Source: an uncultured Lachnospiraceae bacterium
GTDB taxonomy: Bacteria > Bacillota > Clostridia > Lachnospirales > Lachnospiraceae
Direction: 5' to 3'
Length of the DNA stretch: 64,000 nt
NCBI GenBank assembly: GCA_947367855.1
Contig: CANBFE010000003.1
Location: forward strand, 1 to 64,000
This document shows, piece by piece, positions 1 through 9,585 of this stretch. Both the position numbers and the translations under genes were made by a program. The notes under the pieces are model-generated. The model did no database searches. It worked only from the letters and a program-made list of their open reading frames with translations, and had not been told where the DNA came from. Position 1 is the first letter of the stretch; each line of letters starts with the position of its first letter.

Positions 1-72
1 CCTGGCTCATTCACCTGAGATATAAACTTTAAAATTCCTTGATTTTTTAAGGAAAATCACTTGACAATATAG

Positions 73-585
73 GGAGGTTTGGACAGGCCATCAGAAGGTG
101 AGATTTATATAAATGAGATCTTAATTAATGATTTGGATGAGGAAGAACTCTGTGTCTTCAGAAGAAAGAATATAGGGTTTGTTTTTCAAAATTATAATTT
201 ACTTCCAGTTTTAAATGTCTACGAAAATATTGTATTACCACAGAAACTGGAAGGATGCAAATTTGATACAAAATATATAGAAGAAATTGTCGATTTTTTG
301 GGAATTAGAGATAAACTATTTCAAATGCCAAGTACACTATCAGGGGGGCAGCAACAGCGAGTAGCAATTGCGAGAGCATTTTGCATGAAGCCTGCTATAA
401 TTTTAGCGGATGAACCGACAGGAAATCTGGATAGCCGGATGAGTCGGAAGGTAATAGAATTGATGCAGAAGATGTCGGAAATATATAAGCAGACAACTGT
501 TTTAGTGACACATAGTAAAGAAATTGCAAGGAGTGCACGGAGAATTATTCGAATGGGAGATGGGGAGGTTAGGACTTCAATCTAA
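73..585 (+). pseudogene. ABC transporter ATPase missing its N-terminus (no Walker A)
   Basis: The frame reads GGLDRPSEGEI onward, matching the region just after Walker A in LolD/MacB-type ATPases. It then keeps the Q-loop (FVFQNYNLLP), the signature LSGGQQQR, Walker B ([11 protein letters not shown]) and the H-loop (VTHS). A TAG stop at 70-72 lies directly before GGLD, and no Walker A is readable in that frame; a GKS-like triplet in another frame near 51-59 suggests frameshift decay. About 40-50 N-terminal residues are therefore missing, and TTG at 79 is a poor start (the purine-rich tract is only 1 nt away). It should have powered the permease that follows. Alternatives are a sequencing error or a start within upstream sequence not in this window. 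Confidence 0.7.
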
Positions 586-607
586 AAGCATGCAAACGAG
601 GGATTGT

Positions 608-3169
608 ATGAAAACAATAATAAGTCTTGCAGGTGCTTTTGGAAAAGCTGACAGAAGAAACAATCTGCTTTTGTCAGGAATTATTGGTGTGGCGGTTTCT
701 GCATTGTTTGTAATAATGAGTCTGGCAAAGGGCAGAATTTTGGCTGAGGACATAAGGGAAATCCGGGAAAACGGGTCTGTGGCTGCAGCTGTTTTGCAGA
801 ATGTGTCTGAAAATCAGTATCAGCAACTGTCAGATCTGAATTATATCAGTAATGTTGGAGTGATAAAAACCTTTGGCCGTTGCTATAGGAATGCAAGAAC
901 CCAATTTTTTACCTGCAGTGTGGTTGAGGAGACAGATTTCCTGGAAATTTTTGCTCCTGCATATGAAGATTTGAACGGGAATTATCCCCGGGCTGTGGAT
1001 GAGGTGATGCTGTCTCTGTATATCTTATCTGATCTTGGAATAGAAAACCCAGAGGTTGGAATGGAGATTCCGCTGCATATTATTCGGACTGACTGGCTTA
1101 CCGGAGGAGCGGAAGATATCCGGATGGATTTTCGTCTGAGCGGTTATTACAGGGATTATGTGTCTTCCTGGGAGAAACAGCCTACGGGATACTTTTCCGA
1201 AGCTCTGCTGCAGGAGCAGGGAATTGACCTGTTTCCCGGCAGCGCGCTTATAGTGTCACACCAGATATGGATGGGTGGGAAGCGGATTGAAAAGCGGTTA
1301 TATCAGGATTTGGGTATAAAGGATGGCCAAAATCTACAAGTGACATATGAGGGAGGCCGGAAAGCCTTACAGAATATGGCAGGAGGAATTCTTGTTGCGT
1401 TTATCGAGACCATACTGATTGTTTTAAGTATGAATCTGCTTATCTATAATATTTTTTCCATTGGTATCAGCAGATATAAAAAACAATACAGATTGTTAAA
1501 GGCAATAGGGGCAACCTCGAAACAGATAAAAGGCATTTTTTTCCTGCAGGGTACCAGGATTCTGGTATCGGGAAGTATTATGGGAATCTCTTTGGGAAGT
1601 ATTATTGTAAGGGCTGTTATTCCCGGGTTGGTAACACAGATGGTTCTTTCCGGAACCGGAAGCGTTGAAAATCTGGAATTATATTCATGGGGGCTGTTGG
1701 CGCTGTCAGTCTGTCTGGGGGCAGTGGGAGCCGTTGCTGCTTTTGGAACCTGTATCCGTCGTATCATCCGAATGTCGCCTGTGGAATGCATTAGTTCTGA
1801 GGAGGTGGTCAGCGTTTCCTCCCGAAAATATAAATCTTCAAAGGGGTGCGCAGTTCGGGAAATGGCCTGGAGAAATTTATGCAGGAAACGAAGAAAAATG
1901 TTCTTATCAATTGGTTCCATGTTTCTTGGAATTGAGATTTCCCTGCTTTCGATCGTAATAGCTGAAGGCATGGATCAGACCCATAGAATTGAACAAAATC
2001 CAGATTTCGAAATCGGTGTGACAAAAGATGCGGTAGCAGAATATATATTTGACGGCGCAGTACATACTGAGGCAATGGGACAGGAACTGCTGCCCCGGGA
2101 ACTGATGAATTCCATTGTCTGGGCCACGGAATCAGCAGAAGAGGATATGATGAAATGCATTGGCAGTTATGGAGTTTTTAACCGTCAGTCAGTAAGTATG
2201 AAACCCAGAATGCTTTCGTACAGGAATGATGCCGAGATTATGACAGAGCTGACGGTACAGATAGTGTCTGATGAATGGGTAAAGGATCTTGAAAAATATG
2301 CAGACAGACAAAAAAGCCATTTAGACATGGATTCGTTTCAGGGGAAAGGCGGTTTTATTGTACTTCATAGTCATGAACTGTCACAAGAGCAACAGGTGGA
2401 GGCGGATAAAGTAATTGGAGAAAGCCTCAGCGGGATACTTTATGAAAAAGGCGGAAAGGAATTTGAGCTGATCTGCAGCGGATATCTTGATACAACGGAA
2501 AAAGGCTTTCCCGTGTTAAATATGCCGTGGGACGGGAAAAATCTGAATTATATTATAATCAGCAATAATATGGCAAGTCAGCTTGGAATTACTCCATATA
2601 CATATGCAGTTGCTTTTGATGTCAGCAAAGAAGAGGAACCGGAGATAAAAAGAAAGCTGCAGGGTGTTTTGGCAGAATTCAATCAGGAAACCGAGAATTA
2701 TGCCAAATATTATCTGACTGCGAAATCGGATATTCTTGCCGTGGAACAAAGCTATATACTGGCAGTAAGGGTAGTGATGGGAGTCTTTAACGGAGTGCTG
2801 ATGCTGTTTGCTGTTCTTGGTTATTGTAACATTGTTATTACCGAGATGGTGGAACGGCGAATGGAATTTGCCATAATGCGAAGTGTGGGGATGACGCGAA
2901 GGCAGTTAAAGGAGATGCTGATATGGGAGGGCGTATTTTACAGCGGCTGTATTGTGGGGTTATTATTGAGCCTGGGAAGCGTGATTCTAAATGTGACAGG
3001 AATAATAATGCGCAAACAGATTTCATATTTTACATATCATTTTCCTTTATCTGCAGTTCTGTGCTTCCTGATTTTGCTCTTGGGCATATGCATTGGAATT
3101 CCGCTTGCTGTATATAGCAGTGAAAGAAAGGAAAGCGTTGTTGAGAGATTGCGAAATTTATGCTACTGA
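608..3169 (+). CDS. FtsX/MacB-like ABC transporter permease
   Basis: About 853 residues. One membrane helix near residues 18-38 is followed by a large external domain and a three-helix FtsX-type block (around residues 260-400). The pattern then repeats from RNLCRKRRKMF: one helix, external domain, three C-terminal helices. This duplicated 1+3 topology is that of large permeases exporting or sensing peptides and lipids (BceB/LolC/FtsX superfamily). I chose ATG 608 because a GAGG stretch lies about 6 nt upstream. It follows the truncated ATPase by 22 nt and precedes a binding-type lipoprotein. The substrate cannot be told; if the ATPase is really dead, this permease needs another one. Confidence 0.85.
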   Translation: MKTIISLAGAFGKADRRNNLLLSGIIGVAVSALFVIMSLAKGRILAEDIREIRENGSVAAAVLQNVSENQYQQLSDLNYISNVGVIKTFGRCYRNARTQFFTCSVVEETDFLEIFAPAYEDLNGNYPRAVDEVMLSLYILSDLGIENPEVGMEIPLHIIRTDWLTGGAEDIRMDFRLSGYYRDYVSSWEKQPTGYFSEALLQEQGIDLFPGSALIVSHQIWMGGKRIEKRLYQDLGIKDGQNLQVTYEGGRKALQNMAGGILVAFIETILIVLSMNLLIYNIFSIGISRYKKQYRLLKAIGATSKQIKGIFFLQGTRILVSGSIMGISLGSIIVRAVIPGLVTQMVLSGTGSVENLELYSWGLLALSVCLGAVGAVAAFGTCIRRIIRMSPVECISSEEVVSVSSRKYKSSKGCAVREMAWRNLCRKRRKMFLSIGSMFLGIEISLLSIVIAEGMDQTHRIEQNPDFEIGVTKDAVAEYIFDGAVHTEAMGQELLPRELMNSIVWATESAEEDMMKCIGSYGVFNRQSVSMKPRMLSYRNDAEIMTELTVQIVSDEWVKDLEKYADRQKSHLDMDSFQGKGGFIVLHSHELSQEQQVEADKVIGESLSGILYEKGGKEFELICSGYLDTTEKGFPVLNMPWDGKNLNYIIISNNMASQLGITPYTYAVAFDVSKEEEPEIKRKLQGVLAEFNQETENYAKYYLTAKSDILAVEQSYILAVRVVMGVFNGVLMLFAVLGYCNIVITEMVERRMEFAIMRSVGMTRRQLKEMLIWEGVFYSGCIVGLLLSLGSVILNVTGIIMRKQISYFTYHFPLSAVLCFLILLLGICIGIPLAVYSSERKESVVERLRNLCY

Positions 3170-3229
3170 TGAATTTAGGGATTGACATTATACAAAAGAG
3201 TCAGCGCCGTTACAGGCATGAGGTGATAT

Positions 3230-5536
3230 ATGAGAGAAAATAACTTAAAAATCAAGGGAAATATTCTGTTTTTATTGTGTATTCTGTTGGCGGTATTCAG
3301 CTCCGGATGCGGTCAGGAGGAGCAGAATGCGGAAAATGCCGTGTGGGAGAAGCAGGAGTATGACCTGTCCGCAGATTCCTGGAAAGGCTATGAGGAAGTG
3401 AAGGAAAGCAGCCAGGTTTGGAGCGTGTTCGGTTATTGGGAGAATAACGCGCCGGAAAAAGAGAATATGGAGCTGACAGGAATGGAAAGCGCCGTGGAAG
3501 ATGAGAACTACTACATACTGTATGAGTATCAGGGGACCGGGGAGGACGCTTCGGACCGGAAATACGAGCTGGTTTATCTGAATCTGCTGACCAGGGAAAC
3601 CAGAGAGTCAGAATTGACGTTTGGGCAGAAAGAAGGGGCCGGGGAGGAAATTCTGGATTTTTTGAAAGGGATGGAAGCCGGCAGGACGGATATACGGGGA
3701 TTGGATGTTTTGGATGGAAAGCTGGGCCTGCTTGCAGTGCAGTACGGGGATACAGAACTGGAGCATGTCTATGCTGTCAGTCTGACGGAAAGCGGCGAGA
3801 CAGACCATGTGCTTGATTTGCTGCCGGAGATCAGGAAGGAGGGGATTCTTCAGGAAAGGACCATTCCTGGTGGAATCCGGTTTGACAGGGAGGGACATAT
3901 ATATCTGAATGTGAACGGCGTGGCTGTTTTTGACAGGGAGGGTACCCTTGTGCAGAAAATGGAGACGGAAGCTAGTGTTGCAGAAAGCACCGGGCGTCTG
4001 CAGGACGGCAGGCCTGTTTTTGAATATACGGCAGAAAGCGGGAAAACAACCATATTTACGTTTTCGGGAGAGAAAGAACAGATTTTGTATAAGGGGGAAT
4101 GCGGATATACGAGCTCCCGGTATTTTAATAAATACGGCGAGATAATTTTTGTGGAGAACGGAAGAATCCTGCGGTGGAATGCGGCAGGGGGAAAATGCGA
4201 GTCCATATATGCGGACCCGGGTTTGATGCCCTGGAAATGCAGGGCTGTTGTGGAAAACAGTGATGAGATCTCATTTGTGTTTGAAGATAGCGGAGAAGTG
4301 TCCCTGATTCAGCTGAGAATCGGAGAAATCGAAGAGAAGTTGGTGACGCTTTATCAGATGTATGAAGATCATGATATAATGCTGTATGCGGCAGAGTATT
4401 CCAGAAAGCATCCGGGGATCAGGATCGAGGTTGTCTCCAGGGGACAGGATGAGGATGCCGAAACCGCGCTGAACCAGCTTATGGCGCAGATTACAAACGG
4501 AGAAGGTCCGGACCTGCTTCTGCTGATGGACAGACAGATAAAGCCTTTACAGGAAAACGGCGCGCTGGCAGAGCTGTACGGACGGCTGCCGGAGGAGCTG
4601 ACGGAGAATGTCTTTCCGGGCGTTCTGCAGCATGGCATGGTTGGAGAAGGTCTGTATGGGATAGCGGTGTCTGCCGCAGTCAGCACCATGGCGGTTTCGG
4701 AGGAACTCTGGAAAGAGGATGCCTGGACATTCCGGGATGTGATGGATATAATGAAGGACAGAGAACAATCAGGCAGCCCTTTTGCAGGATTCTGCAGCGG
4801 CCAGACATCGGATGATCTGCTGTATCAGCTTGTTTTAAAGGATATGGCAGCGGGAACCTCGTCCCTGGTTGACATGGAGAAGAAACTATGTTATTTCACC
4901 GGGGAGGATTTTCTCCAGGTACTGGAATTCTGTCGGGAATACGGTGCAGAACCCGGAAATGGAAAGTATGTTTCCCGGGAAGAACGTATGGCGGAGATTC
5001 ACAACGGAAAGGTGTTGGCGATGTCCTGCGGGGGAGATCTTGCAATGTTCAGCCTTACAATGTCTGAACTGGGAGAGGGGTATAAATGTGTCGGATATCC
5101 CACGGACAACGGATACGGCGGATATGTGGGCTGCGGAAGCTGTATTGCTGTGAATGTCAACGCGCGGCAGGGGGAGATTGCCGATGATTTCCTGAGGTAT
5201 CTGCTGAGTGAAAAGGTTCAGACGGAAATCGGCATCGGTACGGTCAGAAGGGATGTTCTGGTGAGCCACGTAAGGGAACACGGTAATTCCGGTGAAGGAC
5301 CGGAGTATATACAGGACGGTTCTTATACACCTCTGGCAGGGAAGGCCGACGGAAGCTCTTATCTGCCGGAATATCTGGAGATCCTTGAAAAAGGTGCGCC
5401 TGAGCCGGCATGGCTTGAAGGACTGGAGGCGATTGTCATGGAGGAGGCTCTGGCCTGCTTTAATGGGGATAAGACGGCAGAGGAAGCGGCAAAGGTGATT
5501 CAGAACAGGGCGCAGCTGTACATTGACAGTCAGTAG
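3230..5536 (+). CDS. Large lipoprotein with C-terminal extracellular solute-binding domain
   Basis: 768 residues, about 300 longer than a usual sugar-type binding protein. It has a signal peptide with lipobox FSSGC (Cys27), then about 340 residues rich in short beta-like segments with an uncertain propeller-like look (for example IRFDREGHIYLNVNG). From about residue 370 there is a family-1-type binding fold: YAAEYSRKHPGIRIEV, then GPDLLLLMD and GLYGIAVS. GAGGTGAT sits 5 nt before ATG. It starts 60 nt after the FtsX-like permease and probably forms an operon with it, which is unusual because such permeases do not normally use type-1 binding proteins. The ligand is unknown. Confidence 0.8.
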   Translation: MRENNLKIKGNILFLLCILLAVFSSGCGQEEQNAENAVWEKQEYDLSADSWKGYEEVKESSQVWSVFGYWENNAPEKENMELTGMESAVEDENYYILYEYQGTGEDASDRKYELVYLNLLTRETRESELTFGQKEGAGEEILDFLKGMEAGRTDIRGLDVLDGKLGLLAVQYGDTELEHVYAVSLTESGETDHVLDLLPEIRKEGILQERTIPGGIRFDREGHIYLNVNGVAVFDREGTLVQKMETEASVAESTGRLQDGRPVFEYTAESGKTTIFTFSGEKEQILYKGECGYTSSRYFNKYGEIIFVENGRILRWNAAGGKCESIYADPGLMPWKCRAVVENSDEISFVFEDSGEVSLIQLRIGEIEEKLVTLYQMYEDHDIMLYAAEYSRKHPGIRIEVVSRGQDEDAETALNQLMAQITNGEGPDLLLLMDRQIKPLQENGALAELYGRLPEELTENVFPGVLQHGMVGEGLYGIAVSAAVSTMAVSEELWKEDAWTFRDVMDIMKDREQSGSPFAGFCSGQTSDDLLYQLVLKDMAAGTSSLVDMEKKLCYFTGEDFLQVLEFCREYGAEPGNGKYVSREERMAEIHNGKVLAMSCGGDLAMFSLTMSELGEGYKCVGYPTDNGYGGYVGCGSCIAVNVNARQGEIADDFLRYLLSEKVQTEIGIGTVRRDVLVSHVREHGNSGEGPEYIQDGSYTPLAGKADGSSYLPEYLEILEKGAPEPAWLEGLEAIVMEEALACFNGDKTAEEAAKVIQNRAQLYIDSQ

Positions 5537-5587
5537 GGAAGATACAGCCGCTTTTCCGGAAGCCTTGATACAGAGTCATATTTCACT

Positions 5588-6868
5588 TCATAAAATAACC
5601 AGGGGTGTGGAAAATTCATGGGGGGCAGGCCTTCCGGTTCCCCCATAGGCAATTCCCTTATAAATTTCACTGGTCAGGATATCCAGTTCCCAGAGTCTGT
5701 CTGCCTCCGGCGGCAGGCTCTTTTTGGTGTCTGCGGCTTTGGTAATCAGGGGAACGGAAGAGCAGTTTTTGATTTGCCCCAGCAGGGGCGCCGCAGAGCG
5801 GCGGAAGCCCAGTACCCTGGCATAGGGAATGTAATCCAGGGCCCGTCCGTATTCCATGTCAGTCTTTTTGATGCCCAGAAGGATGTGCAGCAGACATCTG
5901 CTGATCCGGGTGTGGGTGAAGGCTTTGGTCTTCAGCAGGTCGCAGAAGGCCTGGAAACCCGTGAACCGGTTCAGACTGCCAAGGATGCGGTTTGACAGAT
6001 CCCGGGATACGTCCAGGTATGCCTCATAGCCCTGTTCCCGTTCTGTCAGGAGCTTATAGTACAGAATGCCTGAGAGGTCGTCTGCGTACACAGTCCTGTT
6101 TTGCGCAAGGCAGGACTCCAGAAGCAGCGCTGCCTCCCGGGGCATGTGGGGGCGGATGCTGGCTGCTGACTCTCCTTCCTGCAGTGTCCGGCGGATGGCC
6201 AGGGCGGAGACCGGGGAGGGCAGGGAGACGCCGGAGACTGCGGAGGAAATGGCGTCGTCATGGTATCCTGCGCCGATTCTCTTTATGGTAAATGGAATCA
6301 ATCTGCTTTTCCGCTTTATAATTTCCTTTATATAGTCTATTCCGAGTATGTTGTTGGGGGAGCAGAGGATGGAAGCGCAGTCTTCGGAAAAGGTGTGGGT
6401 TCCTGCCTCCCGGCAGGCAGCGGTGGAAATCGCCCTGGCCCTGGCATCGGGATAGGACAGCCCCTGCTTTAAAAATTGCTTCAGCGCGGCGCTGTACCAG
6501 AGTGGTTCCTCCAAAAGGAAAGCGGCAATCCGTTCCAACTGTCCCACGTCCCCGCACTCGCTTCCAAAGCAGAGATGTGTCGCCACGCCGAGTTTGTCCA
6601 ACAGGGCCACAGCCCCGGCGGCAAAATATTCGGAGCTTGCCGTGGCATACAGGGCCGGCAGCTCCAACACCAGGTCTGCGCCGCAGCGCAGGGCCATTTC
6701 CGTCCGGATATGCTTGTCTGCCAGGGCTGGGGCGCCTCTCTGGACGAAGCTGCCGCTCATGACGACAATAGTATGGTCTGCATTTGTAAGACGGCGGGAT
6801 TCCTCCAGCTGGTATTTATGACCGTTGTGAAACGGGTTGTATTCTGCGATGATTCCGTTTATGCTCAT
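5588..6868 (-). CDS. tmcAL: tRNA(Met) cytidine acetate ligase, nucleotidyltransferase family
   Basis: 426 residues from ATG at 6868; a GGAGAG ribosome site lies just upstream, so the 34-residue N-terminal extension of the open frame is unlikely. The start MSINGIIAEYNPFHNGHKYQ carries the HIGH-type nucleotidyl-transferase motif HNGH, followed by VMSGSFVQRG and DLVLELP, which are diagnostic for the YlbM/TmcAL family. The enzyme activates acetate with ATP and acetylates cytidine 34 of elongator tRNA-Met in the cytoplasm. It is divergent from pta-ackA, which also handle activated acetate; that proximity is suggestive only. Confidence 0.92.
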   Translation of the reverse strand: MSINGIIAEYNPFHNGHKYQLEESRRLTNADHTIVVMSGSFVQRGAPALADKHIRTEMALRCGADLVLELPALYATASSEYFAAGAVALLDKLGVATHLCFGSECGDVGQLERIAAFLLEEPLWYSAALKQFLKQGLSYPDARARAISTAACREAGTHTFSEDCASILCSPNNILGIDYIKEIIKRKSRLIPFTIKRIGAGYHDDAISSAVSGVSLPSPVSALAIRRTLQEGESAASIRPHMPREAALLLESCLAQNRTVYADDLSGILYYKLLTEREQGYEAYLDVSRDLSNRILGSLNRFTGFQAFCDLLKTKAFTHTRISRCLLHILLGIKKTDMEYGRALDYIPYARVLGFRRSAAPLLGQIKNCSSVPLITKAADTKKSLPPEADRLWELDILTSEIYKGIAYGGTGRPAPHEFSTPLVIL

Positions 6869-7060
6869 GACGACTCTCCGTTTTTTCCTTTCTTCCTTTC
6901 TGCCGGATTTTGGGTTATCGGTATTCCGTACAGAAATATAAAATAACAATGTGAAAAAAATAACATACATGGAAGTGCTTACATCTGTATATTATGGGTA
7001 AAAATCAACAAGAAAAAAGGAAATGTATTCGAAAATATACAAATTACCGCATATTTGTCC

Positions 7061-7089
7061 TTGTGCAATTTTTCCATTTTTAGTATAAT
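7061..7089 (+). promoter_or_regulatory. Sigma-A-type promoter for pta-ackA
   Basis: TTGTGC at 7061-7066 and a perfect TATAAT at 7084-7089 are separated by 17 bp. This lies 75 bp before pta in the 295-bp AT-rich gap that follows the divergent tmcAL start. I see no other structured element in that gap. Confidence 0.75.
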
Positions 7090-7163
7090 ATGAATAATGC
7101 AGTTTGTTAAGTAAAATTTATGTAAATTAAAGGGAGCGGAGAAACGCCGGAAAGGAGAAGGAC

Positions 7164-8168
7164 ATGTCATATATTGACAAGATTAAGGACAGAGCCAAGC
7201 TCGACAAAAAGACCATCGTATTACCGGAGTCCAAAGACAAAAGAACTTTGCTGGCTGCAGCAAAGATAATGGAAGAGGGTATTGCCGACATTATCATGAT
7301 CGGAAACGAAGAAAAGATTACGGACGGCGCAGGCTGGCTGGAGGTTGACCTTTCCGGTGTTACCATTATTGATCCTTCCGATACTCCCAGGCTGGACGGA
7401 TATGTGGAACTGCTGTATGAGACCAGAAAAGCAAAGGGAATGACACCGGAGAAGGCAAGGGAGATTCTGTTGGACGACTATCTGACCTTTGGCATCGTGA
7501 TGGTAAAGGCCGGCGACGCTGACGGCATGGTGGCCGGAGCCTGTCACTCCACGGCGGATACACTGCGGCCCGCCCTGCAGATTCTGAAGACTGCTCCCGG
7601 CGTAAAGCTTGTGTCCGCTTTCTTTGTGATGGATACCCAGTTCAAGGACCAGGGGGAGAACGGAACCTTCCTGTTTGCGGACTGCGGCCTGAATCAGGAT
7701 CCCACTGCAGAGGAGCTGGCTGCCATTGCGGAGACTTCCTACAGAAGCTTCAAATCCCTTATCGGCCCCAAGCCTGTCATTGCCATGCTGAGCCATTCCA
7801 CCAAGGGAAGCGCAAAGCACGCCATGGTGGACAAGGTGGTGGAGGCCACCAGGATGGCAAAGGAACAGTATCCCCATCTGATCCTGGACGGGGAACTGCA
7901 GCTGGATGCGGCTCTTGTTCCCGGTGTGGCCAAGTCGAAGTCACCCGGAAGTCCTGTGGGCGGCAGGGCAAATATTCTGATCTTTCCCAATCTGGACGCC
8001 GGTAATATCGGATATAAACTGGTGCAGAGACTGGGCGGAGCCGAGGCATACGGTCCCATGCTCCAGGGAATCGCAAAGCCTGTCAATGACCTTTCCAGAG
8101 GATGCTCCTGGCAGGATATTGTGGGCGTGGTGGCCATCACGGCCGTACAGGCGCAGCTGGCAGACTGA
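7164..8168 (+). CDS. pta: Phosphate acetyltransferase
   Basis: 334 residues, the usual length for the short single-domain Pta. It interconverts acetyl-CoA plus phosphate with acetyl phosphate plus CoA in the cytoplasm. Recognisable segments are KTIVLPESKDKRTL near the start, DGMVAGACHSTADTLRPALQ in the middle and SPVGGRANILIFPNLDAGNI near the end. A GGAG site is about 8 nt before ATG. ackA starts 46 nt downstream, so the two form the acetate/ATP-generating pathway in one operon. Confidence 0.97.
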   Translation: MSYIDKIKDRAKLDKKTIVLPESKDKRTLLAAAKIMEEGIADIIMIGNEEKITDGAGWLEVDLSGVTIIDPSDTPRLDGYVELLYETRKAKGMTPEKAREILLDDYLTFGIVMVKAGDADGMVAGACHSTADTLRPALQILKTAPGVKLVSAFFVMDTQFKDQGENGTFLFADCGLNQDPTAEELAAIAETSYRSFKSLIGPKPVIAMLSHSTKGSAKHAMVDKVVEATRMAKEQYPHLILDGELQLDAALVPGVAKSKSPGSPVGGRANILIFPNLDAGNIGYKLVQRLGGAEAYGPMLQGIAKPVNDLSRGCSWQDIVGVVAITAVQAQLAD

Positions 8169-8214
8169 GACGGAAGAATCATAAAATATACTGTGAACAG
8201 AAAGGATGATTGTC

Positions 8215-9411
8215 ATGAAAGTATTAGTAATCAACTGCGGAAGCTCCTCCCTGAAGTTTCAGCTGATTGACTCCGGGTCCGAGCAGTGTCTGGCAAAAGG
8301 ACTCTGTGAGAGGATAGGAATAGAGGGGAGCATGATCACTTATGCGCCCCAGGGCGGCGGAAAAGAGAAGAAGGTGACGCCCATGCCCGACCATACGGAG
8401 GCCATCCGCCTGGTGCTGGAAGCTCTGACCAATCCTGAGACCGGAGTGGTAAAGAGCCTGGATGAAATCGGGGCAGTGGGACACCGTGTAGTTCACGGCG
8501 GGGAAAAATTTGCTGCGTCCGTGGTCATTGACGGGGAGGTACTGGCTGCAGTGGAATCCTGCAATGATCTGGCGCCTCTGCACAATCCGGCGAATCTGAT
8601 CGGTATCAATGCCTGCAGAAAGCTGATGCCCGGCGTTCCCATGGTTGGTGTTTTTGATACGGCCTTTCACCAGACCATGCCTGAGGAAGCTTTTTTGTAC
8701 GGGATTCCGTATGAATATTATCAGAAATACAAAATCAGGAGATACGGTTTCCATGGAACCAGTCATTCCTACGTCGCCCAGAGGGCTGCAGAGGTACTGG
8801 GCAGGGATTACAGGGATCTGAAGATCATCGTGTGCCATCTGGGCAACGGGGCCAGTGTTTCCGCCGTGAAGAATGGCAGATGCGTGGATACTTCCATGGG
8901 ACTTACCCCGCTGGAAGGGCTGATCATGGGAACCCGTTCCGGTGACATTGATCCGGCCATCATTGAGTTTCTTGCCCATAAGGAGGGCAAAGACATCGAC
9001 GAAATCATGGAGGTTCTGAACAGGAAATCGGGAGTGCTGGGGCTGTCGGAGAATCTTTCCTCGGATTTCCGGGATCTGGAAGACGGTTATATCAGGGGGG
9101 ATGCCAGTGCGGTCCGGGCAATGAAGACCTACTGTTACCATGTGGCCAAATATATCGGCGCTTATGTGGCAGCCATGAACGGCGTTGACGTGATCTGCTT
9201 TACCGCAGGGATCGGAGAGAATGCGCCCATGGTCCGGAATTTTGTGTGCGGATACCTTGGATATCTGGGGGTGGAACTGGACCAGGATGCAAACAACAGG
9301 CGGGGTGAGGATATTGTGATCACCACCCCTGACAGCAGGACCACTGTGATGGTGATCCCCACCAATGAAGAACTTGCCATTGCAAGGGAGACCGTGCGCC
9401 TGGTGGGATAG
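8215..9411 (+). CDS. ackA: Acetate kinase
   Basis: 398 residues. It makes acetate and ATP from acetyl phosphate and ADP. Seen: N-terminal MKVLVINCGSSSLKFQL, VVHGGEKF, the signature RRYGFHGTSHSYV, CHLGNGAS and FTAGIGENAP, all standard ASKHA-fold acetate kinase motifs. ATG 8215 is preferred over ATG 8206 because AAAGGA (8201-8206) is then 8 nt away; 8206 overlaps that site. Cotranscribed with pta. Confidence 0.97.
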   Translation: MKVLVINCGSSSLKFQLIDSGSEQCLAKGLCERIGIEGSMITYAPQGGGKEKKVTPMPDHTEAIRLVLEALTNPETGVVKSLDEIGAVGHRVVHGGEKFAASVVIDGEVLAAVESCNDLAPLHNPANLIGINACRKLMPGVPMVGVFDTAFHQTMPEEAFLYGIPYEYYQKYKIRRYGFHGTSHSYVAQRAAEVLGRDYRDLKIIVCHLGNGASVSAVKNGRCVDTSMGLTPLEGLIMGTRSGDIDPAIIEFLAHKEGKDIDEIMEVLNRKSGVLGLSENLSSDFRDLEDGYIRGDASAVRAMKTYCYHVAKYIGAYVAAMNGVDVICFTAGIGENAPMVRNFVCGYLGYLGVELDQDANNRRGEDIVITTPDSRTTVMVIPTNEELAIARETVRLVG

Positions 9412-9585
9412 GAAAGCGCGTGGGAAGTGATTTTACAGGCAGGCGGTACCGTACAATCCGGAATGCAGTATTCTGTGTTTGTTTACAACTATGATACATT
9501 TATGTAAAAAGTTGGTGACATAGAGGGCGTACCCTGTAGAAGTCGGATACAGAATATGGAATTCAAAAGCACCGGAGGAGAAAAA

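Noticed and set aside
61..89. TTGACA at 61 as a promoter
   Set aside because: No -10 box at 16-18 bp spacing, and the sequence matches the expected coding of the ATPase region.
8224..9141. 305-codon minus-strand open frame
   Set aside because: Antisense to ackA and without motifs.
9430..9470. GGCGGTACCG resembling a T-box core
   Set aside because: The rest of the T-box (specifier, stem I, terminator) is absent and the next gene is a peptidase.
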